The position numbers and the translations under genes were made by a program. Shown here piece after piece: positions 34,626 to 43,082 of a stretch of DNA of 64,000 bases (the stretch's first letter is position 1; every line of letters starts with the position of its first letter). A model generated the notes under the pieces. It worked only from the letters and a program-made list of their open reading frames with translations, made no database searches and was not told where the DNA came from. The DNA is from Ensifer adhaerens (GTDB lineage Bacteria; Pseudomonadota; Alphaproteobacteria; Rhizobiales; Rhizobiaceae): the NCBI RefSeq assembly GCF_020035535.1, contig NZ_CP083350.1, positions 372,001 through 436,000 on the forward strand. The letters are read 5' to 3'.

Positions 34626-36356
34626 TCAGTCGAAATAGAGGATATCCTCGAAGCGAACTGGCCCCTTGGCGAGGCCCAAGCGCATGGCTGGTGTTTGGCC
34701 GTCCTTGCCCTTGGCGATGAAGTTGAAGTAGGTGCGGAAGATCACCAGGCACTTCTCGACCATGTCGGGGGAGTAGAACCCGTACAGGTACCATTTTCGC
34801 GCCGCACGCCTCGGATACGACGGCGCTCGTTCCAGCCCGGCGATGCTGCGGCGGACCTGCATGAAGAACCTGTCGACCTGGTGGAGCGAGACATCGTGGA
34901 GCACCCTTGCGATCTGCAGGCCAGTCCGTCTGCCGTCGTCCGTTAGCAGGCGGACGCGCTTTCCGGGTTCTGACTTGTTGATGTACGGGTAATCGACCTC
35001 GGTGGTCCTGAGGTGCTCGCTTCGCTCCGAGGTGCTCATCCGATCCAGCCCGCTAATCTGCAGGAAGAATGTCAGCCAAGCCACGAATGGATGAAGGAAG
35101 GGATAGGCCTCCTCGGCGAGCGCCTTGATCTTGTTGGCCGCCATCACCCGCTCGTTCTTCTCGTCGATGGTGGAATTCTTGTCGAACGACATAACCGCGA
35201 CGTCGAGCTTGCGGGCCATGGCCTTGTCGACCCAGCCCGCCAGGACGGCGGTCGGGAGGCCGGGGTCAGCGTCGAGCGAAAAGTACACATGGTCGGCGCG
35301 GCCGAGCAGATGGCGGAGATATCGGAAGTGCCCTATTGCCAGATAATCGATGTGAACCATCGCCCCCTGCCTGGGTAGCTGGCGGTCTTCGGTCATGTGC
35401 TCTGGCGACTCCTGGTCCTCGCGGACTGGTCGAAACACGTTCGATGGAAGCGACAGGGCGCTGGCGTAATCCTCGAAGTTCCAAAGGCGGGCGTACTCCC
35501 GGAAGGCGGGCCGCTTCAGGAGATCGTCGCATTCCTCGACGAGCTGCTGGACCTCCAGCGTATTGAAACGTAGATCGAGCTGCGGGTGGCAGGCGAGGAC
35601 GTATCCGGTGTTGAGGCAGCTCGTCACGATTGCCCGGAACTGGATCGTCTTGCGCATCGCCTTGGTCGGCCAGTTGACCATGTAGTCCTGCATGTCCGTG
35701 CAGAGACGCATGTCGCCCAGGTCCATCGTGGGAAGGCGACGCTCGCGGTCCGCGACGAACTTGGCGCACTGGCCGTGGATAAAATCGATCTTGTCGTAAA
35801 CCGTCTTGATATTCAGGCCCGTGACCTGCGCGATCTTGGCAAGGGCGACCTTTGCGACGAGAAGCTGGAAGACGGTCTTGTTCTCGTGCGACTTCCGATG
35901 CCTTGCATGCCGCCTTGCCGCCGAAAAGGTCGTCCGGCATTCACGGCATCGGTATCGTGGGTCGCCGCTCGCGTTGGTGCCGTGGCGGTAGTATTCTCCG
36001 GGATGCGAATCAAGCGGCTTCGAGTGGTTCGAGCAGGTCTTCTTCGTGCACCTGTGGCCAAGAGGTGCGGCGAGCGACTGTAGGTGTCGGTCGAACTCCT
36101 CCCAAACGGCCTTGTTGCTTTTGACGATGGAGGACGTGCCGCATGTCGTGCACCTGAGGACAGCGTTATCGTCCCTCGCTGAAACCTTATACGGTGTCCG
36201 ATTGTTGTCTGATCGGGATCGCCCTCGACCGTCCTCCAGCTCCGCTGCAACGCCGAAGTTTGGGCAGTGCGGATTTTTACAGAAGTTGACGTTCACTCCC
36301 TGGAAGGGGAGAGGCAGTCGCAAGCGTTTTTGGGTCTCCGAAAAAATCTCCGGCAT
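34626..36356 (-). CDS. Transposase of the insertion sequence, zinc-ribbon type
   Basis: About 576 residues from the ATG at 36356. The N-terminal 190 residues hold repeated Cys pairs: NFCKNPHCPNFGV, LRCTTCGTSSI, HRCTKKTCSNH and RYRCRECRTTFS, with HARHRKSHENK after them. A helix-turn-helix-like stretch follows (LAKIAQVTGLNIKTVYDKID). The catalytic part probably uses acidic residues near MDLGDMRLCTDMQDYMVNW and HVYFSLDADPG, but I cannot fix the triad. The zinc ribbons suggest distant similarity to IS1/IS1595-type or ISL3-type transposases. The stop is 42 bp inside the left inverted repeat. Confidence 0.85.
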   Translation of the reverse strand: MPEIFSETQKRLRLPLPFQGVNVNFCKNPHCPNFGVAAELEDGRGRSRSDNNRTPYKVSARDDNAVLRCTTCGTSSIVKSNKAVWEEFDRHLQSLAAPLGHRCTKKTCSNHSKPLDSHPGEYYRHGTNASGDPRYRCRECRTTFSAARRHARHRKSHENKTVFQLLVAKVALAKIAQVTGLNIKTVYDKIDFIHGQCAKFVADRERRLPTMDLGDMRLCTDMQDYMVNWPTKAMRKTIQFRAIVTSCLNTGYVLACHPQLDLRFNTLEVQQLVEECDDLLKRPAFREYARLWNFEDYASALSLPSNVFRPVREDQESPEHMTEDRQLPRQGAMVHIDYLAIGHFRYLRHLLGRADHVYFSLDADPGLPTAVLAGWVDKAMARKLDVAVMSFDKNSTIDEKNERVMAANKIKALAEEAYPFLHPFVAWLTFFLQISGLDRMSTSERSEHLRTTEVDYPYINKSEPGKRVRLLTDDGRRTGLQIARVLHDVSLHQVDRFFMQVRRSIAGLERAPSYPRRAARKWYLYGFYSPDMVEKCLVIFRTYFNFIAKGKDGQTPAMRLGLAKGPVRFEDILYFD

Positions 36357-36358
36357 AC

Positions 36359-36396
36359 GCAATACCCCCGATAACCGGGGTTATAAGGGGTATTGC
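36359..36396 (-). promoter_or_regulatory. Hairpin covering the transposase ribosome site
   Basis: GCAATACCCC (36359-36368) and GGGGTATTGC (36387-36396) are exact reverse complements, 18 bases apart. On the transcript the 3' arm carries the G-run that would serve as ribosome site just before the ATG. A transcript entering from xsc would contain both arms and hide this site. Confidence 0.6.
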
Positions 36397-36411
36397 TGAA
36401 GACGGTCCTAA

Positions 36412-36438
36412 CGATTCCACATTTAAGTAAGTGGCTGG
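36412..36438 (-). repeat. IS right terminal inverted repeat
   Basis: 27 bases, exact reverse complement of 34558-34584, ending AAGTAAGTGGCTGG at 36438. Confidence 0.93.
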
Positions 36439-36448
36439 GGGGCACCGG
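36439..36448. repeat. Target-site duplication, right copy
   Basis: GGGGCACCGG directly follows the right end of the element and repeats 34548-34557. Confidence 0.9.
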
Positions 36449-36473
36449 GCGGAGCTTATTTTAGAGCGAGGGA

Positions 36474-38249
36474 TCAGGCCCGCTTCTGCGGACGCATGTC
36501 GGCGCGGTCGATGCCGGCAACCGGCACCGGCTTCTTCATCGCATCGCGGCGGAAGGGTTCACCGAGCTCCTGGTTGAGGATGACTTCGATAAAGGTCGTG
36601 ACACCCTTCTTCTGGTCGGTGATTGCATTCGACAGCGCCTCGGTGAGCGCCGCCGTCGTATTGACGGCAACACCTTTCAGGCCGCAGCCTTCGGCCACCT
36701 TCGCGTAGGAGAGGTTGGGGTTGAGCTCGGTGCCAACGAAGTTGTTGGCGTACCAAAGCGTCGTGTTGCGCTTTTCAGCACCCCATTGGTAGTTGCGGAA
36801 GATCACCATGGTGATCGCCGGCCAACCCTCGCGGCCGATCGAGCCCATTTCATTCATGGAGATGCCGAAGGCACCGTCACCGGCAAAGCCGACGACCGGC
36901 ACATCAGGGCAACCGATCTTGGCGCCGACGATCGACGGGAAGCCATAGCCGCAGGGCCCGAACATGCCCGGAGCAAGATACTTCCGGCCAGCTTCGAAGG
37001 TCGGATAGGCGTTGCCGATCGCGCAGTTGTTGCCGATGTCGGTGGAGATGATCGCCTCCTTCGGCAGGGCCGCCTGGATCGCTCGCCAGGCTTGGCGCGG
37101 CGACATGCGGTTCGGCTCGCGCGAGCGGGCGCTTTCGTTCCATTCCGTGCCCGGATCGTCGTCCTCGTGATCCATCGAGGAGAGCTGCTGCTGCCAGGCC
37201 GAGCGGGTCTGGTGGATCGCCGCCTTGCGCTCCTCGCGGCCGGCATCGCCGGCAGTCGGTGAGAGCAGCTCCAGGATCTGGCGGGCGACCTGCTTGGCAT
37301 CACCGCAGATGCCGACCGACACCTTCTTGGTCAGGCCGATCCGGTCGGCATTGATGTCGACCTGGATGATCGAGGCGTTCTTCGGCCAGTAGTCGATGCC
37401 GTAGCCCGGAAGCGTCGAGAACGGATTGAGCCTTGTGCCGAGCGCCAGCACGACGTCTGCCTTGGAGATCAACTCCATCGCCGCCTTCGAACCGTTATAG
37501 CCGAGCGGGCCGACCGAGAGGCGATGGCTGCCGGGGAAGGCATCATTGTGCTGGTAGCCACAGCAGACCGGCGCGTCGAGCCGTTCGGCGAGCTTCATGG
37601 AATCGGAAATGGCATTGCCGATGACGACGCCGGCGCCGTTGAGGATGACCGGGAACTTCGCCTCGGACAAAAGCTTGGCGGCTTCTGCGATCGCCTGCGG
37701 ACCGCCGGCCGGACGCTCGAAGCGAACGATTGCCGGCAGGTCGACATCGATCACCTGGGTCCAGTAGTCGCGCGGGATGTTGATCTGCGCCGGCGCACAG
37801 CCGCGCCAAGCCTTTTCGATGACCCGGTTGAGCACCTCCGGGATACGCGAAGGATCGCGCACTTCTTCCTGGTAGCAGACCATTTCCTCGAACATCGCCA
37901 TCTGGTCGACTTCCTGGAAACCGCCCTGCCCGATCGTCTTGTTGGCCGCCTGCGGCGTGACCATCAGAAGCGGCGTATGGTTCCAGTAGGCGGTCTTGAT
38001 CGCGGTGATGAAGCCGGTGACGCCGGGGCCGTTCTGGCCGATTGCGACCGACATCGTGCCGGTCGCGCGGCTGAAGCCATCAGCCATCATGCCGGCATTG
38101 GTCTCATGCGCGCAGTCCCAGAACTTGATGCCGGCCTTCGGGAACAGGTCCGACACCGGCATCATGGCCGAGCCGATGATGCCGAAGGCATGTTCGAGGC
38201 CATGCATCTGCAAGACTTTGACGAAGGCTTCCTCGGTGGTCATTTTCAT
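36474..38249 (-). CDS. xsc: Sulfoacetaldehyde acetyltransferase
   Basis: A 591-residue thiamine-diphosphate enzyme that converts sulfoacetaldehyde and phosphate to acetyl phosphate and sulfite. The thiamine-binding region is VVGFAGDGAFGISMNEMGS and RNYQWGAEKRN. The activating glutamate is in WDCAHETNAGMMADGFSRA. The YQWGAEKRN signature and length separate Xsc from acetolactate synthases. The start has AAAGGA upstream. The insertion sequence begins 25 bp after the stop codon, leaving the gene intact. Confidence 0.95.
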   Translation of the reverse strand: MKMTTEEAFVKVLQMHGLEHAFGIIGSAMMPVSDLFPKAGIKFWDCAHETNAGMMADGFSRATGTMSVAIGQNGPGVTGFITAIKTAYWNHTPLLMVTPQAANKTIGQGGFQEVDQMAMFEEMVCYQEEVRDPSRIPEVLNRVIEKAWRGCAPAQINIPRDYWTQVIDVDLPAIVRFERPAGGPQAIAEAAKLLSEAKFPVILNGAGVVIGNAISDSMKLAERLDAPVCCGYQHNDAFPGSHRLSVGPLGYNGSKAAMELISKADVVLALGTRLNPFSTLPGYGIDYWPKNASIIQVDINADRIGLTKKVSVGICGDAKQVARQILELLSPTAGDAGREERKAAIHQTRSAWQQQLSSMDHEDDDPGTEWNESARSREPNRMSPRQAWRAIQAALPKEAIISTDIGNNCAIGNAYPTFEAGRKYLAPGMFGPCGYGFPSIVGAKIGCPDVPVVGFAGDGAFGISMNEMGSIGREGWPAITMVIFRNYQWGAEKRNTTLWYANNFVGTELNPNLSYAKVAEGCGLKGVAVNTTAALTEALSNAITDQKKGVTTFIEVILNQELGEPFRRDAMKKPVPVAGIDRADMRPQKRA

Positions 38250-38283
38250 GGGGTGGTTCCTTTCCTGGTATTATTTCAAAGTG

Positions 38284-39684
38284 TTAGAGGATCTCGTCGC
38301 GGAGGTAGTACCAGCGGTACATTCCCCATTGGCCGAGCCGTCGGAACGGCGTCAGAAGCCCGTGGCCCGGTAGCGGCGAAGTGAAGATGGGAAGGTCGAG
38401 GCCGCCGCCCTTGCCGGCGACCATCTGGGCCATGCGGCGGCCGGCCTGGGCGGAATACATCACGCCGTTGCCACCATAGCCCATGGCGTAGAACAGCCGC
38501 TGGGCCGGGTCCGGCTGGAAGATGCGCGGCATCATGTCGTGGCTGACATCCACCCAACCCCACCAGGAGTAGTCGATGTCGATGCCGCGGAGCGCCGGGA
38601 ACTTGCGGTAGAGGCCGGCAAGCAGCAGCTCGAGATGTTTCGGATTGCTCGCGTCGCGCCCGGTAATGGCGCTGCGGCTACCGATCTGCACCCGTCCGTC
38701 CGGCAACATGCGATAGTAGTGGCGGAGCGTCCGCGTATCGGTGAGCGGGATGCGCGCCTTGAAGTTGAGCGCCTGCTGCTCGCCCTTCGTCAGCGGCCGC
38801 GTAACGATCGAGTTCGACAGGATCGGCATCAGCCGGTGACGGGTGAGCGCATTCATCCCCGGCGAGGTATAGCCGGCCGTCGCAATGCAGACGGCACGAG
38901 CCCGCACCGTGCCGCCCGGCGTCGTCAGGTAATGCACGCCGCCCTTGGCGACGCACTCAAGCACAGGGCTCGACGTATGCACCTTGGCACCCAGCTTGCG
39001 GGCAAGCCTCAGATAGCCGAAGGCGAGCTTGGCCGCATGGATACCCATGCCGTCGGGCTCGTACATCGCCCCGCGTGCTTCCTCGTCGCGGACGAAATCG
39101 CGGTGGATCTCGCCGCGCGAGACCATGCGGGCGCGATAGCCGAACGTATCGTTGAGAACACGGACCTCGCTTTGCAACGCCGGCAGCATCTTGTCGCGGT
39201 GGGCGATATAGAGATGGCCGCCATCCTGCGGATCGCAGTCGATTTCGGGCTCGCGGACGAGAGAGCGAAAGAGGTCGAATCCCTCGGAAATCTCCGCATG
39301 CATCTTGCGGGCAACGTCCACGCCCCAGCGGGCGATCCATTGCGAGCGCTTCAGGCGACCGGCAGAAATCTGTGCCTGCCCGCCGTTGCGGGTGCTGCAG
39401 CCCCAGGCAACGCCATTGGCCTCCAGCACAGTGGCCTTGATGCCGTGCTCGCGCGCCAGATGGATGGCGCAGGAGAGACCGGTATAGCCCGAACCGATGA
39501 TCGCGACATCGACATCGATGTCCCGCGTGACCGGGCCGTCGTCCTCCGGCTCCGGCCCGGCGGTGCCGATCCAATAGGTCGGCGCATAGTCCTTGCCTCG
39601 ACCGGGGCTGCGGTCGTGGTTGGGGTCGTAGGCGGGATCGAACGGCTGCCTTGCAGTCTTCAGGGAAGTGGCGTGCAGTTGCAT
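38284..39684 (-). CDS. tauY: Taurine dehydrogenase large subunit (DadA-like FAD oxidoreductase)
   Basis: A 466-residue FAD amine oxidoreductase. The FAD motif is DVAIIGSGYTGLSCAIHLAR near residue 55, and the C-terminal FAD contact is FYAMGYGGNGVMYSAQAG. In taurine degraders with a TauXY pair the enzyme oxidises taurine to sulfoacetaldehyde and ammonia, passing electrons to the respiratory chain. The gene lies 34 bp before xsc and 18 bp after tauX. Similar sequences elsewhere act as gamma-glutamylputrescine oxidases, so the call depends on context. Confidence 0.87.
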   Translation of the reverse strand: MQLHATSLKTARQPFDPAYDPNHDRSPGRGKDYAPTYWIGTAGPEPEDDGPVTRDIDVDVAIIGSGYTGLSCAIHLAREHGIKATVLEANGVAWGCSTRNGGQAQISAGRLKRSQWIARWGVDVARKMHAEISEGFDLFRSLVREPEIDCDPQDGGHLYIAHRDKMLPALQSEVRVLNDTFGYRARMVSRGEIHRDFVRDEEARGAMYEPDGMGIHAAKLAFGYLRLARKLGAKVHTSSPVLECVAKGGVHYLTTPGGTVRARAVCIATAGYTSPGMNALTRHRLMPILSNSIVTRPLTKGEQQALNFKARIPLTDTRTLRHYYRMLPDGRVQIGSRSAITGRDASNPKHLELLLAGLYRKFPALRGIDIDYSWWGWVDVSHDMMPRIFQPDPAQRLFYAMGYGGNGVMYSAQAGRRMAQMVAGKGGGLDLPIFTSPLPGHGLLTPFRRLGQWGMYRWYYLRDEIL

Positions 39685-39702
39685 GGCTCTTGCTCCAGGC
39701 CA

Positions 39703-40089
39703 TCAGTAGCGGGGCTGCAAGACCGGGCGGTTCTTGCGGAACGCCTGCTTGCGCACGATCTTGCCGTTGCGGAAGGTGAAGAGGTCGCAGCCCTCGGCTT
39801 CGATGCGGCTGCCATCGGCGGCCGTGCCGGAGAAAGTCCACTCGGAGACGCCCCGGTCCCCCTCGACGAAGTGGCTGTGGTTGCCCCACTCGGCGTCCGG
39901 CATCGACTTCCACACGCCACTGAAGGCATCGGCAATCGGACCGGAGCCGACGAAACGGTTGCCATAGACCTCCGGGCCACCGACTGCGTTGAACACGCAG
40001 TCGGTGGCGAAGAAGTGCATGACGCCATCGATGTCGTGCCGGTTGAAGGCATCGAACAAGGTTTTGAGATCGGTCGCCGTCAGTGTCAT
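39703..40089 (-). CDS. tauX: Taurine dehydrogenase small subunit (NTF2/SnoaL-like)
   Basis: A 128-residue protein with an NTF2-like cone fold: LKTLFDAFNRHDIDGVMHFF at the start, YGNRFVGSGPIADAF and DLFTFRNGKIVRKQAF. These are SnoaL-type elements. In tau operons with tauY the partner small gene is named tauX, and this position and length match. How an NTF2-like protein serves a dehydrogenase is not clear; it may be a structural subunit. A separate ketosteroid-isomerase-like function cannot be ruled out. Confidence 0.7.
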   Translation of the reverse strand: MTLTATDLKTLFDAFNRHDIDGVMHFFATDCVFNAVGGPEVYGNRFVGSGPIADAFSGVWKSMPDAEWGNHSHFVEGDRGVSEWTFSGTAADGSRIEAEGCDLFTFRNGKIVRKQAFRKNRPVLQPRY

Positions 40090-40199
40090 GGTCCTGTCCT
40101 TTGGCTAGTCGCAAGGCATGGCTTCGCCGGAGACGGGAGATGCCGTCTTCAAAAGGCTGCCAGGCCGAATTCAGATGAGGGGTCGAACGTGGCCGCCGG

Positions 40200-41027
40200 C
40201 TAGAGGCGGCCCTTCCAGGGGATCAGCGCCTTTTCGAGGTAGCGGATCAAGAGATCGAAGGCGAAGGCGAAGATGCCGATGATGAAGATGCCCATGATCA
40301 CCGTATCGCTTTCGAGGTTCTCGGCCGCGTTCAGAACCATGAAGCCGAGGCCTCGGTTGGCCGCCACCATTTCCGCCGCAACCAGGGTCGTCCAGCCGAC
40401 ACCGATGCCGATGCGCATGCCGGTGAAGATCTCGGGCAAGGCGGCCTTCATGATCACCTGACTGATGACCTGCCCGCGGGTGGCGCCCATCGCATAGGCC
40501 GCATGAATCTGCTCGGTGGAGACCGAACGCACCCCTGCCCTTGCGGCGATCGCCATCGGCGCAAAGATCGCCAGATAGATCAGGAACACCTTCGGGAACT
40601 CGCCGATGCCGAGCCAGATGATGACAAGCGGCAGGTAGGCAAGCGGCGGCAGCGGCCGGTAGAATTCGATGATCGGATCGAACAGACCACGCACGAAGCG
40701 GTTGACGCCCATCAGCACACCGATCGGCACGGCCGTTACCAGCGCCAAGAGGAAGGCGCCGAAGACGCGGCCGATGCTGGCGAGCGTATGCTGTATCAGC
40801 GTCGAGTTCGAAACACCGTCGGTCATCGCCAGCATGAACTTGTCCCAGACCGCCAGCGGCGACGGCAGGAAGAGCGGCTTGACCCAACCGGCCTCCGTTA
40901 CGGTGAACCAGAGGGCAACGATGACGACCGTCGTTGCGAAGCTGATCAGGCCGCTGCTGCCGTCACCGGGAGCACCGAAGATCTTGCCGGCCTTGACGGG
41001 CTTGGCGCGTGTCACTCTGTCAAGCAT
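40200..41027 (-). CDS. tauC: Taurine ABC transporter permease
   Basis: A 275-residue permease of the SsuC/TauC group with about six helices and the loop HAAYAMGATRGQVISQVIMK, followed by ALPEIFTGMRIGIGVGWTTL. The start at 41027 has GGAGG upstream inside the end of tauB and overlaps the tauB stop by 8 bp. It transports taurine together with tauA and tauB. Confidence 0.92.
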   Translation of the reverse strand: MLDRVTRAKPVKAGKIFGAPGDGSSGLISFATTVVIVALWFTVTEAGWVKPLFLPSPLAVWDKFMLAMTDGVSNSTLIQHTLASIGRVFGAFLLALVTAVPIGVLMGVNRFVRGLFDPIIEFYRPLPPLAYLPLVIIWLGIGEFPKVFLIYLAIFAPMAIAARAGVRSVSTEQIHAAYAMGATRGQVISQVIMKAALPEIFTGMRIGIGVGWTTLVAAEMVAANRGLGFMVLNAAENLESDTVIMGIFIIGIFAFAFDLLIRYLEKALIPWKGRL

Positions 41028-41832
41028 GGGCCACCTCCGGGTTGCCGGACGCACGTTCGTCGCCGTAGATGATGCCGAGCACCTCCTCGCGCATGCGGAT
41101 GAATTCCGGGCTGGACTTGATCGCACGGGCATTACCTTCGGCGAGGAACCGCTTGTTGAAGTTGAGCTCGTAGGTGTGGGTGATACGGCCCGGACGCGGC
41201 GACATGACGATCAGCCGCGAGCCGAGGAAAAGAGCCTCCTCGACGCTGTGGGTGATGAAGAAGAACATCTTGTTGGTGAGCTGCCAGACCTTGAGCAGCA
41301 GTTCCTGGATCGTCTCGCGCGTCAGCGCGTCGAGTGCTGCCATCGGCTCATCCATCAAGAGCATGGCCGGGTCGCAGGTCAGTGCCCTGGCAATACCGAC
41401 GCGCTGCTGCATGCCGCCCGACAGGTGATAGATCATGTGGCGGTGAAAGTCTTGCAACCCGACCAAGGCGAGGTTCTTGGTCGCCAGATCGCGCCGGGTC
41501 GCCTTGTCGACGCCGCGAAGCTTGAGGCCGAATTCGGTGTTTTCCATCACGTTGAGCCACGGCAGAAGCGCGTGCTTCTGGAAGACCACGCCGCGTTCGG
41601 CGCCCGGCCCGTTGACCCGATGGTTTCCGAGAGTGATGTCGCCTTCCGAGGGGGCCATGAAGCCCGCCATCAGGTTGAGCAAGGTCGTCTTGCCGCAGCC
41701 CGAGGCGCCGAGAGCGACGACGAAGTCGCCACTGTTGATGGTCAGATTGACGCCTTTGAGGGCGATGATCGCCTGGTCCGAGTAAAGGCCCGGGTAGGTC
41801 AGACTGATGTTCCTGACGCTAAGTGTTTCCAT
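41020..41832 (-). CDS. tauB: Taurine ABC transporter ATPase
   Basis: A 270-residue ATPase with Walker A GASGCGKTTLLNLM, signature LSGGMQQRVGIARAL and Walker B AMLLMDEPMAALDA. The LSGGMQQR variant is typical of the nitrate/sulfonate/taurine subgroup. It lies between tauA and tauC in the same direction. Confidence 0.93.
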   Translation of the reverse strand: METLSVRNISLTYPGLYSDQAIIALKGVNLTINSGDFVVALGASGCGKTTLLNLMAGFMAPSEGDITLGNHRVNGPGAERGVVFQKHALLPWLNVMENTEFGLKLRGVDKATRRDLATKNLALVGLQDFHRHMIYHLSGGMQQRVGIARALTCDPAMLLMDEPMAALDALTRETIQELLLKVWQLTNKMFFFITHSVEEALFLGSRLIVMSPRPGRITHTYELNFNKRFLAEGNARAIKSSPEFIRMREEVLGIIYGDERASGNPEVAHA

Positions 41833-41916
41833 GAGAAATGCCTCCCTGCACCTCGGTCACGGGTCGATGATGGTGCGCCGTCCGCTCCTCAGGGACGGCG
41901 CAATCTGCGGGGTATC

Positions 41917-42939
41917 CTATTGCGCCTGCGCCGCAGCCTTCGCGAAGTTGGCGTTGACGAAGGGCGCATAGTCGTCGAGCGATTGGCTGATCTGTTTCTG
42001 TTCGACGAGGAATTTTGCGCTCTCGCTGAGCGCGCGGGTGGCGCCGCCACCGAGCCAGACGTCTGATGCCTGATCCTCCGCGTTCGGGAACGCGAGGAGA
42101 CGCAGCGCCTCCACCGTGCTTGGACCGTCGCCGCCGATCAGCTTGACGATGCCCTGGACCTGGGCTGAGTCTTCCGTCCAGGCCGCCTTGTTGGCATTGT
42201 AGTCGGCATAGGCTTGCGTCAGGACCTTGGTGAAGGCCTCCATGAGCTTCGGATTTTCCTCTGCCCAACCCTTGGAGACCACCAGCCCGTCGAAGGTCGG
42301 CACGCTTGCCGCGCCGATGACCTCGGAATCCGAGATTGTCTTGCCGGTTTTCTGGATCTCGGAAAGAGCGGGCGGCCAGACATAGGCCGCATCGATATCG
42401 CCGCGCTGCCAGGCGGCCACGATCTGCGGCGGCTTCAGATTGAGGATTTCCACCTTGCGCGGATCGATGTTCCAGATCTTGTTCATACCGACCAGTAGGT
42501 GGAAGTGCGAAGTGGAGACGAACGGCACGGCGACCTTCTTGCCCTTGAGATCGGCAGGCGTCTCGATACCGGAACCCTCACGCGCGACAAGTGCCTCGGA
42601 CTGGCCGATATTGTCGAGGATCCAGAAGAGCTGCAGGTCGACGCCACGTGTCGCGGCCGACGCCGTTCCGGTCGAGCCGAGAACGCCGATCGGAACGTCG
42701 CCTGAGGCAAGCGCCGTCGTGATGTCGCCGGCCGAGCTGAACTGGCGCCAGTCGATCGTGTAACCGACCTCCTTGGCAGCCGCGTCGAAACGGCCGTCGG
42801 CGATCGCGGCCACGAACGGGCCGACAATCTGCTGATAGCCGACGACGAGCTTCGTCTCCGCGTAAGCTGCACTGGATACGGCAAGCCCAGCCACGATGCT
42901 GGCGGCGGCCGCAAATCGTTTGAAATGTCCGTATGGCAT
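41917..42939 (-). CDS. tauA: Taurine ABC transporter substrate-binding protein
   Basis: A 340-residue periplasmic protein with signal peptide MPYGHFKRFAAAASIVAGLA ending in AYA before ETKLVVGYQ. Typical TauA/SsuA segments are GVLGSTGTASAATRGVDLQL and KGKKVAVPFVSTSHFHLL. GAGGAG precedes the ATG. First gene of the structural tau operon, divergent from tauR. A related sulfonate could also be bound. Confidence 0.92.
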   Translation of the reverse strand: MPYGHFKRFAAAASIVAGLAVSSAAYAETKLVVGYQQIVGPFVAAIADGRFDAAAKEVGYTIDWRQFSSAGDITTALASGDVPIGVLGSTGTASAATRGVDLQLFWILDNIGQSEALVAREGSGIETPADLKGKKVAVPFVSTSHFHLLVGMNKIWNIDPRKVEILNLKPPQIVAAWQRGDIDAAYVWPPALSEIQKTGKTISDSEVIGAASVPTFDGLVVSKGWAEENPKLMEAFTKVLTQAYADYNANKAAWTEDSAQVQGIVKLIGGDGPSTVEALRLLAFPNAEDQASDVWLGGGATRALSESAKFLVEQKQISQSLDDYAPFVNANFAKAAAQAQ

Positions 42940-43025
42940 TCTTCGTTCCTCCTCGTTGATTATTGATTGGCCAGTTTTTCCGGTCTTGTTGAGGACGATA
43001 GAGGCGCTTGGCGGCTTGCGTTATA

Positions 43026-43057
43026 TCCAGTCTGGAAGTTGAATAGATCCAGATTGG
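43026..43057. promoter_or_regulatory. Direct repeat in tauA/tauR intergenic region
   Basis: TCCAGTCTGG (43026-43035) and TCCAGATTGG (43048-43057) are 8 of 10 identical and 22 bp apart, two helical turns. They lie between tauA and tauR, where a MocR dimer such as TauR would bind direct repeats. If the tauR start at 43059 were used, the second repeat would sit directly before the start codon, which favours the later start at 43083. Confidence 0.5.
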
Positions 43058-43082
43058 GGTGACCGAGGACCGGCACGTGCGC

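Larger units (their letters stand above)
34558..36438. mobile_element. Complete insertion sequence, 1881 bp, with 27-bp perfect terminal inverted repeats
   Basis: The ends are 34558-34584 and 36412-36438, exact reverse complements over 27 bases beginning CCAGCCACTTACTTAAATGT. A 10-bp target duplication flanks them. One gene, a zinc-ribbon transposase of about 576 residues, fills most of the element and points in the operon direction. The ends, duplication and gene all look intact, suggesting recent insertion. I cannot assign an IS family from memory. Confidence 0.93.
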
